15,923 nt of DNA. It comes from Endomicrobiellum devescovinae (GTDB taxonomy: Bacteria; Elusimicrobiota; Endomicrobiia; Endomicrobiales; Endomicrobiaceae). The notes under the pieces were generated by a model. The model had not been told where the DNA came from, did no database searches, and saw only the letters and a list, made by a program, of their open reading frames with translations. Location of the stretch: assembly GCA_031255495.1 (NCBI GenBank), contig JAIRSK010000064.1, forward strand, positions 1 through 15,923, read 5' to 3'. Shown here in pieces: positions 7,763 to 14,928 of this stretch (position 1 is the stretch's first letter; each line of letters opens with the position of its first letter). A program made the translations under genes and the position numbers.

Positions 7763-8563
7763 ATGAATAAAAAGACTGTTACGACAATCTTAGATAAAAA
7801 ACGTAAATCCGAAAAGATAACAATGCTTACATGTTACGATTATGTTATGGCAAGACTTATTTCTTACCAAGACATAGATATGTTGCTTGTCGGGGATTCT
7901 TTAGGAAACGTAAAACTTGGTTATGAAAATACTCTTCCTGTAACTATTGACGATATGATTTATCATACGAAATCCGTAAAAAGAGGCAATACAGGGGCTC
8001 TGCTTGTTACGGATATGCCGTTTATGTCGTACGAATCAAATATTGAAGAAGCTGTTAAAAATGCCGGAAGGATTATTAAAGAAGGTGGAGCTGAAGCAGT
8101 GAAGATTGAAGGCGGAGTAGAGATTGAGGAACAGGTCAAAGCTATAGTAAACGCAAAAATTCCTGTAGTCGGTCATTTGGGATTAACTCCTCAAGCAATA
8201 AACAAATTTGGCGGATTCAAAGTTCAGGGAAGAACTCAGGAAGCCCACGATAAGCTTATATCAGATGCAAAAGCTATTGAAAATGCTGGAGCATTTGCAA
8301 TTACTCTTGAAGCTATACCAGAACATCTTGCTAAAGAAGTAACTGAGGTTTTGAATATTCCAACAATAGGGATAGGTGCTGGGCGTTATTGCGATGGGCA
8401 AGTTTTGGTTGTTGACGATATGATTGGAATGTTTGACGATTTTACGCCGAAATTTGTTAAAAAGTACGCTAATGTCAGCCAGATTATAAAAACTGCGGTG
8501 AAAGAATATATAGAGGAAGTTAAAGAAGGTAAGTTCCCAAAGGAAGAAAATACTTACAAATGA
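7763..8563 (+). CDS. panB: 3-methyl-2-oxobutanoate (ketopantoate) hydroxymethyltransferase
   Basis: Cytoplasmic enzyme that adds a hydroxymethyl group from 5,10-methylenetetrahydrofolate to 2-oxoisovalerate, giving ketopantoate, the first committed step to pantothenate and CoA. The 266 residues cover the whole family length. Visible family features are MLTCYDY (21-27), VGDSLG (43-48) with Mg ligand D45, VTDMPFMSY (82-90) with D84, KIEGG (114-118) with E116, GHLGLTPQ (137-144) and the catalytic glutamate E183 in LEAIP. AAGGTGA at 7753-7759 is a good ribosome binding site for ATG 7763. Its stop overlaps the panC start (ATGA at 8560-8563), so the two are probably translationally coupled. Confidence 0.97.
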   Translation: MNKKTVTTILDKKRKSEKITMLTCYDYVMARLISYQDIDMLLVGDSLGNVKLGYENTLPVTIDDMIYHTKSVKRGNTGALLVTDMPFMSYESNIEEAVKNAGRIIKEGGAEAVKIEGGVEIEEQVKAIVNAKIPVVGHLGLTPQAINKFGGFKVQGRTQEAHDKLISDAKAIENAGAFAITLEAIPEHLAKEVTEVLNIPTIGIGAGRYCDGQVLVVDDMIGMFDDFTPKFVKKYANVSQIIKTAVKEYIEEVKEGKFPKEENTYK

Positions 8564-9399
8564 AAGTTATAAGAGATGCTTTACAGCTGCAAAAAATTGC
8601 TTTTAAACATTTAAAAGAAGGCGACGAAATTGGTCTTGTTCCTACCATGGGAGCATTTCATAACGGTCATGTTTCATTAATAGAAAAATCGGTAAAAAAC
8701 GACGACATTACAATAGTTTCAATTTTTGTAAATCCCATTCAGTTTGGTCCAGATGAGGATTATCTAAAATATCTGCGTCCTGTGAAAAAAGATTTGGAAA
8801 TCTGCAAAAAAAACCACGTTGATTACGTGTTTATGCCTTCGGTAAACGATATGTTCCCTAAAGCTCATAGAACTTTTGTTGAAGTAAAAACATTACAGGA
8901 CATGATGTGTGGCGCATTTAGACCTATTCATTTTAGAGGCGTAGCCACAGTAGTTTCAAAATTATTCAATATATCTTGCGCTGATAGAGCTTATTTCGGT
9001 ATGAAAGACTTCCAGCAGCTTAAAATAATAGAAAAAATGACTAAAGACCTAAATTTTAGGACAAAAATAGTTCCGTGCCCTATAGTCAGGGAAAAAAGTG
9101 GATTGGCTCTTTCAAGCAGAAATTCTTATTTGAGCGATGAAGAAAAATCTTTGAGTTTGAATATTTCCAAAATTTTAAAAGAAGCCGCTAAAGAATTTAA
9201 AAATAAGTCTTTAACCGCAGTTAAGAAAAAAGCTGTAAATAAGCTTAAAAAAATTCCAAACAGTAAAATTGATTATGCGGAAATTGTTTCAGCAAAAGAT
9301 TTATCGCCTGCTGATAAAAATACGAAAAAAGCTGTTTTTGCGGTTGCAGTTTGGATAGGTAAAACAAGACTGATAGACAATACAAAAATGACAAAGTAA
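8560..9399 (+). CDS. panC: Pantothenate synthetase (pantoate--beta-alanine ligase)
   Basis: Joins pantoate and beta-alanine using ATP through a pantoyl-adenylate intermediate. The 279-residue length is normal. Motifs: PTMGAFHNGH (28-37) with the nucleotide-binding H34-x-G-H37, VNPIQFGP (57-64), the active-site KDFQQ (149-153), the KMSKS-like loop KSGLALSSRN (179-188), and a closing GKTRLIDN (267-274). It starts in the panB stop codon (4-base overlap), and nadB follows after 11 bases. The genes for ketopantoate reductase (panE) and aspartate decarboxylase (panD), needed to complete the pathway, are not in this window. Confidence 0.97.
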   Translation: MKVIRDALQLQKIAFKHLKEGDEIGLVPTMGAFHNGHVSLIEKSVKNDDITIVSIFVNPIQFGPDEDYLKYLRPVKKDLEICKKNHVDYVFMPSVNDMFPKAHRTFVEVKTLQDMMCGAFRPIHFRGVATVVSKLFNISCADRAYFGMKDFQQLKIIEKMTKDLNFRTKIVPCPIVREKSGLALSSRNSYLSDEEKSLSLNISKILKEAAKEFKNKSLTAVKKKAVNKLKKIPNSKIDYAEIVSAKDLSPADKNTKKAVFAVAVWIGKTRLIDNTKMTK

Positions 9400-9410
9400 G
9401 AGTATATAAA

Positions 9411-11009
9411 ATGATAAAATCAGATTATTTAGTTATAGGAAGCGGTATAGCAGGTCTTAGTTTTGCCTTAAAGGCGGCAAAATGTGGGACAGTTTCTTTA
9501 ATAACAAAAAGGGAATTGTTTGACTCTTCTACTGGCAGAGCGCAGGGCGGAGTTGCTTGCGTTACTGATAAAATGGATACTTTTGAAGAGCATGTTCGCG
9601 ATACTCTCGCTTCAGGTGCAGGTCTTTGTAATAAAGAGATGGTTGAGAAGATGGTAAAAGAAGCTCCAAGCAGAATAAAAGAACTTATGAACATTGGTGT
9701 TAAATTTACAAAGAAAGACGAGTTTTCTTTTGAATTTGATTTGGGATTAGAGGGCGGACATAGCAAGAGAAGGGTTCTCCACGCTGGAGACGTTACAGGC
9801 GCTGAGATAGAAAAAGTTTTGATAAGTAATGTTTGTAAATTTGAAAATATAACTGTTTACGAAGAGCATACCGCAGTTGATTTAATATTAGACGATAATA
9901 ATTTTTGTTCTGGAGCACACGTCTTAAACAATGAAAATAATGAAGTAGAAGTATTTCAAGCAAAAGTTGTTGTCTTAGCTTGCGGCGGTTCGGGAAAAAC
10001 TTATTTGTACACTTCAAATCCTGATGTTGCTACGGGTGATGGTATAGCTATGGCTTACAGAGCCGGAGCTGACATTGCAAATATGGAATTTGTTCAGTTT
10101 CACCCTACGTGTTTATACAACAGCGAAGCTAAATCTTTTTTAATATCTGAGGCTGTTCGCGGCGAAGGAGCTATTTTAAGACTTAAAAATGGCGAACAGT
10201 TTATGGATAAATATAGCTCTCAAAAAGAGCTTGCTCCCAGAGACATAGTATCAAGAGCAATAGACACGGAGTTAAAAGCAAGAAGGGAAAATTTTGTTTA
10301 TTTGGACATTACCTCAAAAAGTAGAGATTTCCTTGTCAGAAGATTTCCTAATATTTACGCAAAATGCCTTGAGTATGGTATAGACATGGCTAAAGATATG
10401 ATCCCAGTAATTCCTGCGGCTCACTTTTTTTGCGGGGGCATAAATATTGACGAACATGGAAGAACAAGTATAGAAAGTCTTTACGCTATAGGCGAAACAG
10501 CTTGCTCTGGGATACACGGAGCTAACAGGCTTGCGTCCAATTCCTTGCTTGAAGGCATAGTTTATGCCGATAGAGCCTATAAAGATTCTTTAAAACTTTT
10601 AAATAGACAACATTCTAGAATTAACGATAGGGAAAATAAAATTAATAATTGTAAAAAGCCATCACAAATTGTATTCATGCAGGAATGGGAAGAAATTAGG
10701 CGGTTAGCTTGGAGTTACTTAGGCATATATCGCTCAAACGAGAAACTTTTAAAAGCCAAGAAAAGAATAGATATTTTAAAAAATGAAATAGATAAATACT
10801 TTGCAGACGCTCCTGTAAGCGTTGACAGTATTGAGTTGAGGAACATAGCATGTGTGGCGGAGCTTATACTGCGTTCTGCTATGCTTAGAAAGGAAAGCAG
10901 AGGACTTCACTTTAACGTTGATTATCCATTCATGTTATCTGAAGCTTATAATACAATCCTAAACATAAATAGAAAAGAAACGTTTACGCGGCTTACCGCA
11001 GAGGAATAG
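9411..11009 (+). CDS. nadB: L-aspartate oxidase
   Basis: FAD enzyme that oxidises L-aspartate to iminoaspartate, the first step of de novo NAD synthesis; NadA then condenses this with dihydroxyacetone phosphate. The 532 residues match the family (about 540 in E. coli). The N-terminal FAD-binding Rossmann motif is VIGSGIAG (8-15). The L-aspartate-oxidase type block EGGHSKRRVLHAGDVTG (114-130) separates it from succinate dehydrogenase and fumarate reductase flavoproteins. Active-site regions are QFHPT (229-233, H231), LAPRDIVSRAID (274-285), PAAHFFCGG (335-343, H338) and GANRLASNSLLEG (370-382). A helical C-terminal domain follows. nadA and nadC are not adjacent. It sits 11 bases after panC and one base before uvrA. 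Confidence 0.96.
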   Translation: MIKSDYLVIGSGIAGLSFALKAAKCGTVSLITKRELFDSSTGRAQGGVACVTDKMDTFEEHVRDTLASGAGLCNKEMVEKMVKEAPSRIKELMNIGVKFTKKDEFSFEFDLGLEGGHSKRRVLHAGDVTGAEIEKVLISNVCKFENITVYEEHTAVDLILDDNNFCSGAHVLNNENNEVEVFQAKVVVLACGGSGKTYLYTSNPDVATGDGIAMAYRAGADIANMEFVQFHPTCLYNSEAKSFLISEAVRGEGAILRLKNGEQFMDKYSSQKELAPRDIVSRAIDTELKARRENFVYLDITSKSRDFLVRRFPNIYAKCLEYGIDMAKDMIPVIPAAHFFCGGINIDEHGRTSIESLYAIGETACSGIHGANRLASNSLLEGIVYADRAYKDSLKLLNRQHSRINDRENKINNCKKPSQIVFMQEWEEIRRLAWSYLGIYRSNEKLLKAKKRIDILKNEIDKYFADAPVSVDSIELRNIACVAELILRSAMLRKESRGLHFNVDYPFMLSEAYNTILNINRKETFTRLTAEE

Positions 11010-11010
11010 C

Positions 11011-13824
11011 ATGGACATAATTAAAATTCGCGGCGCAAGGCAGCACAATCTTAAAAATATAGATCTTGACATACCAAGAAATAAGCTCGTTGTTGTTACA
11101 GGCTTGTCTGGGTCTGGCAAGTCTTCTCTTGCTTTTGACACTATATATGCAGAAGGTCAAAGAAGATATGTAGAATCTTTATCAGCTTATGCGAGACAAT
11201 TTCTTGATCTTATGGATAAGCCAGACGCAGATATTATTGAAGGATTATCGCCGGCAATTTCAATTGAACAAAGAGCTCCTTCACATAACCCTCGCTCTAC
11301 CGTAGGAACGGTTACAGAAATTTACGATTATTTAAGATTGTTATTTGCAAGAGTTGGCGTTCCTCATTGCCCAAAATGCGGTAAAGAGGTAAAGCCGCAA
11401 TCCGCCCAGCAGATAATAGACGATATTATGAAACTTCCCAAAGACACTATGATTCATATTTTTGCACCGCTTATAAAAGGAAGAGCTGGGACTTATGAAG
11501 AACTTTTTTCTCGTCTTGCAAAAAGCGGGTACTCGCGAGTAAGGGTTGACAACAATACTTATATGCTTGACGAAAAAATAAAGTTAGACAGATATAAAAA
11601 ACATTCCATAGATATAATTGTTGACAGAATAAAACTAAGCCAAGAATTGCGTTCAAGAGTGGCGGCATCTATAGAAACGGCTCTTAAAGAATCAAGAGGC
11701 ATAGTATCGGTTGCTGTTGTAGAAAACGAGAAACTCGTATCTGAAAATGTTTACAGTGAGCAATATGCGTGCGTTGATTGCGGTATAAGTATTTCTGAAA
11801 TAGAGCCTAGATTATTTTCTTTTAACTCTCCTTTTGGTGCATGTCCTGAGTGTGGTGGACTTGGGAACAAAATAGAAATTGATGAGAATTTAGTGGTGCC
11901 AGATAAAAACCGTTCGTTAAAACAAGGAGCGATTATCGCATGGTCTGAACCTATAACTACAAGAACTAACAGATGGAAAAACAGTTGGGGCGGTTATTAT
12001 TGGGAGCTTTTGTCCGAAGCTGCAAAGGACAATAAAATACCTTTAAATGTCGCATGGAAAGATTTAACAAGAAAACAGCAGGAAATACTTCTCTTTGGCA
12101 AAGACGACTTTGAGGGCGTTATAACAAACATGCAACGCCGTTACAGCGAGACGGAGTCAGATTTTGTAAGAGAAGAAATTTTTAACAAATACATGGGGCA
12201 AAAGATTTGCCCATCTTGCAAAGGTAAAAGACTTAAAAAAGAAGCTCTTTCAGTTCTTATAGACAATAAATCTATTGCTGACATAACTAAAATGTCTGTA
12301 GAAAAATCTTTTGATTTCTTTAACAAAATTAAATTTGGTGAAAAGGACAAAGAAATAAGCAAGACTATTTTAAAAGAGATACGCTCAAGACTGCAGTTTT
12401 TAAACAATGTAGGCTTGGGTTATTTAAGTTTAGACAGGGAAAGCGGAACGCTTTCAGGTGGAGAAGCCCAAAGAATACATTTGGCTACGCAAATAGGCTC
12501 TGGTCTTACGGGCGTATTGTATGTTCTTGACGAGCCATCTATAGGTTTGCATCAAAGAGATAATGATAAACTTTTGGAAACATTGATAAAACTTAGAGAT
12601 TTAGGAAATACATTGATTGTTGTTGAACACGATGAAGATACGATGCGTGCTGCGGATTATATAATAGATTTGGGACAGGGAGCAGGAGTACATGGCGGAT
12701 ATATAGTAGCTCAAGGTAGCGCCAAAGAAATAATGAAATCAAAAAAATCTTTGACTGGACAGTACTTAAGTGGGACATTGTCAATTCCTGTCCCAAAAAA
12801 GAGAAAGCAACTCCTAGACAAGTGGCTTATGGTTGAAGGAGCACAACAATTTAACTTAAAAAACTTAGACGTCCGCATCCCGTTGGGTCTTTTTGTCTGC
12901 GTAACAGGCGTATCAGGCAGCGGTAAATCTACTTTAGTTCATGAAATAATATATAAAAATCTTGCCAAACAACTTTACGGAGCAAAAGAAGCTCCTGGCA
13001 GATTTAAAAATATGCAAGGTCTTGAGAATATAGACAAAGTTGTAATTGTTGACCAATCGCCTATAGGAAAGACTCCAAGGTCAAACCCTGCAACTTATAC
13101 AGGTGCGTTTTCAATGATAAGAGATTTGTTTGCTCAAGTTCCTGAGTCAAAAGCTAGAGGCTATCACCCCGGAAGATTTTCTTTTAACGTAAAAGGTGGC
13201 AGATGTGAAAATTGTCAGGGAGATGGGACGTTAAAGATAGAAATGCAGTTCCTTCCAGACGTTTATGTAAAATGTGATGTCTGTGGTGGACGAAGGTTTA
13301 ATGAAGAAACTTTACAAGTAAGATATAGAGGTAAAAATATAGATGAAGTTTTAAATATGACAGTGGAAGAAAGCGTAAAGTTTTTTGAGAATATTCCAAC
13401 TTTAAAAAGAATACTTTCTACGCTTGAAGACGTGGGGCTTGGATACATCAAAGTAGGTCAACCTGCGACTACGCTTTCAGGTGGAGAAGCCCAGAGAATA
13501 AAACTTGCTTCAGAACTTTCAAAAAGAGCTACAGGTAGGACAATATATATCCTTGACGAGCCCACAACAGGCTTACATTTTGCAGACGTTGAAAAGCTTC
13601 TTGAAGTGCTTCAAAGGCTTTCTTACGCAGGCAATACTGTTCTTGTTATAGAGCATAATCTTGACGTTATTAAAACTGCAGACTGGATAATAGATTTAGG
13701 TCCTGAAGGCGGAGAAAGAGGTGGAAAAATTATTGCACAAGGAACTCCTGAAGAGATAATGAAAAATCCAAAATCTTTTACAGGACATTATTTAAAAGAA
13801 CATATAAACCGCCACACATATTGA
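11011..13824 (+). CDS. uvrA: UvrABC excinuclease subunit A
   Basis: DNA-damage recognition ATPase of nucleotide excision repair; UvrA dimers find lesions and load UvrB. At 937 residues it is full length (E. coli about 940). It has two ABC ATPase modules. Walker A motifs are at 31-39 (GLSGSGKSS) and 633-640 (GVSGSGKS), signature LSGGE at 481-485 and 822-826, and Walker B Asp-Glu pairs at 507-508 and 849-850. Two structural zinc modules have all cysteines: C254, C257, C278, C281 and C732, C735, C755, C758. AGAGGA at 11000-11005, inside the end of nadB, gives a strong ribosome binding site. The start lies one base after the nadB stop, so it is very probably transcribed with the cofactor genes. 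Confidence 0.98.
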   Translation: MDIIKIRGARQHNLKNIDLDIPRNKLVVVTGLSGSGKSSLAFDTIYAEGQRRYVESLSAYARQFLDLMDKPDADIIEGLSPAISIEQRAPSHNPRSTVGTVTEIYDYLRLLFARVGVPHCPKCGKEVKPQSAQQIIDDIMKLPKDTMIHIFAPLIKGRAGTYEELFSRLAKSGYSRVRVDNNTYMLDEKIKLDRYKKHSIDIIVDRIKLSQELRSRVAASIETALKESRGIVSVAVVENEKLVSENVYSEQYACVDCGISISEIEPRLFSFNSPFGACPECGGLGNKIEIDENLVVPDKNRSLKQGAIIAWSEPITTRTNRWKNSWGGYYWELLSEAAKDNKIPLNVAWKDLTRKQQEILLFGKDDFEGVITNMQRRYSETESDFVREEIFNKYMGQKICPSCKGKRLKKEALSVLIDNKSIADITKMSVEKSFDFFNKIKFGEKDKEISKTILKEIRSRLQFLNNVGLGYLSLDRESGTLSGGEAQRIHLATQIGSGLTGVLYVLDEPSIGLHQRDNDKLLETLIKLRDLGNTLIVVEHDEDTMRAADYIIDLGQGAGVHGGYIVAQGSAKEIMKSKKSLTGQYLSGTLSIPVPKKRKQLLDKWLMVEGAQQFNLKNLDVRIPLGLFVCVTGVSGSGKSTLVHEIIYKNLAKQLYGAKEAPGRFKNMQGLENIDKVVIVDQSPIGKTPRSNPATYTGAFSMIRDLFAQVPESKARGYHPGRFSFNVKGGRCENCQGDGTLKIEMQFLPDVYVKCDVCGGRRFNEETLQVRYRGKNIDEVLNMTVEESVKFFENIPTLKRILSTLEDVGLGYIKVGQPATTLSGGEAQRIKLASELSKRATGRTIYILDEPTTGLHFADVEKLLEVLQRLSYAGNTVLVIEHNLDVIKTADWIIDLGPEGGERGGKIIAQGTPEEIMKNPKSFTGHYLKEHINRHTY

Positions 13825-13974
13825 TTCTGCTTATGTTTTGTTGTCCTGTTTATCAGGGAGCATACCGTATCGTAGTCTTTTGCGATCACTTTGATCGGGA
13901 ATTTTAATTTTATTTGACGTTTTTATCTTAATTCTGCGTTAAGCTGCAAAGTCTAAATTTATTGAGAGGATAAA
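13825..13974. other. Spacer between uvrA and the small membrane gene
   Basis: About 150 bases without an intact gene on the plus strand. It holds a short hairpin (13883-13897), a TTGACG hexamer (13914-13919) without a good -10 partner, and, on the minus strand, a 44-codon open frame (13788-13922) whose translation reads like protein but cannot be assigned. The first half is visibly richer in G+C than the other spacers of the window. Confidence 0.5.
13883..13897 (+). terminator. Weak candidate terminator after uvrA
   Basis: CGATCA (13883-13888), loop CTT, TGATCG (13892-13897): a 6-bp stem followed by a T-rich but interrupted tract (13901-13915). The stem is short and the T-run broken, so termination here is plausible but not certain. 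Confidence 0.3.
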
Positions 13975-14148
13975 ATGTTTTTAAATTTGATAGTAAACGC
14001 CATAATATTTTCTATTTTTTATACGTTAATATTTTTGTTAATTTATAAAACAAGACTACTTAAAATAAAATTTGCGCCTATATTCTTTTTTTCGGCAATT
14101 ATGTATTTCCTTATAGCTTTTCTTCTTAAAAAGTATGTCAATCTATGA
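13975..14148 (+). CDS. Small two-helix membrane protein (57 residues), coupled to the AlkD-like gene
   Basis: ATG at 13975 is preceded by GAGAGGA (13964-13970) with four bases between, one of the best ribosome binding sites in the window. The 57-residue product consists of two hydrophobic stretches, about residues 3-24 and 33-51. They are separated by a positively charged loop (YKTRLLKIK), and the tail KKYVNL is also basic. This predicts an inner-membrane hairpin with loop and tail arrangement decided by those charges. The stop TGA (14146-14148) lies within ATGA, shared with the start of the next gene, so translation of the two is probably coupled. I do not recognise the family and cannot give a function; a link to DNA repair is suggested only by position. 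Confidence 0.8.
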   Translation: MFLNLIVNAIIFSIFYTLIFLLIYKTRLLKIKFAPIFFFSAIMYFLIAFLLKKYVNL

Positions 14149-14882
14149 AGATAAATTCTTCAAAAAATATTAAAGATTTACTTTTAAAAGATTTAAAAAA
14201 GTATGCTGAGCCTGCTTTTGCCAAATTTACCCGAAAGATTTTGAATATTTGCAAAGACAGATACGCTCAAGATGACATTTTGCTTGGGGTACGCGTGCCT
14301 AAACAGCGAACATTGGCAAAAAAATACGCTAACTTGCTAAATTTCAAAGAAACTGAAAAATTGCTACAAGACAAAATTCACGAACTTAGATTTATTGCAT
14401 TAGTTATTTTGTCTAAAGAATATAAAAGAGCTGATAATAAACTTAAATCCAAAATAGCAAAAATATATTTAAGGAATTATAAATATATTAACAATTGGGA
14501 TTTAGTTGATACATCTGCGCCTAATATACCCGGACATTATTGGTATAACAATGAGTTGGCCAAATTCTGGGAATTTACCAAATCCGGTAGCTTATGGAAA
14601 GAAAGAATAGCTATGATTGCAACATTTTACTTTATCAGACAAAATAGATTTAATGAGACTTTAAAACTTGCTGAAGTGTTTTTAAATCATAAACACGACT
14701 TAATGCACAAAGCCTCGGGCTGGATGCTTAGGGAAATCGGGAAAAGAGATAAAAAAGTTTTACTTTCATTTTTAGATAAACATGTCTCAATAATGCCTAG
14801 AACAATGCTCAGATACTCTATTGAAAAGCTGAGCAAACAAGAAAAGAAGTTTTACTTAAAAGAAAGATCTCGTAATTCATAA
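14145..14882 (+). CDS. AlkD-like DNA alkylation repair protein (HEAT-repeat DNA glycosylase)
   Basis: The 245 residues match the AlkD family, all-helical HEAT-like glycosylases that remove positively charged alkylated bases such as N3-methyladenine and N7-methylguanine. The residues known to act in Bacillus cereus AlkD (W109, D113, R148, W187) have equivalents here: W118 and D122 in NNWDLVD, R154 in KERIAMI, and W193 in ASGWMLREIG. LLGVRVPKQR (46-55) is also a typical family segment. Length is complete, so activity is likely. The start shares ATGA with the upstream small membrane gene and has no separate strong ribosome binding site, consistent with coupled translation. uvrA, another repair gene, lies a short distance upstream but is separated by a spacer. 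Confidence 0.9.
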   Translation: MKINSSKNIKDLLLKDLKKYAEPAFAKFTRKILNICKDRYAQDDILLGVRVPKQRTLAKKYANLLNFKETEKLLQDKIHELRFIALVILSKEYKRADNKLKSKIAKIYLRNYKYINNWDLVDTSAPNIPGHYWYNNELAKFWEFTKSGSLWKERIAMIATFYFIRQNRFNETLKLAEVFLNHKHDLMHKASGWMLREIGKRDKKVLLSFLDKHVSIMPRTMLRYSIEKLSKQEKKFYLKERSRNS

Positions 14883-14928
14883 AAGTATATTATTAGTATT
14901 ATACGGCAGATTTAACTTAGGAGTGTTT

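Noticed and set aside
9425..9766. 113-codon minus-strand open frame inside nadB
   Set aside because: Antisense to the highly conserved FAD-binding part of nadB; no ribosome binding site and no recognisable protein features.
14897..14902. TATTAT as a promoter for the CDPS-like/PAS gene
   Set aside because: The sequence 16-18 bases upstream has little likeness to a -35 element; read-through from the AlkD-like gene is equally possible.
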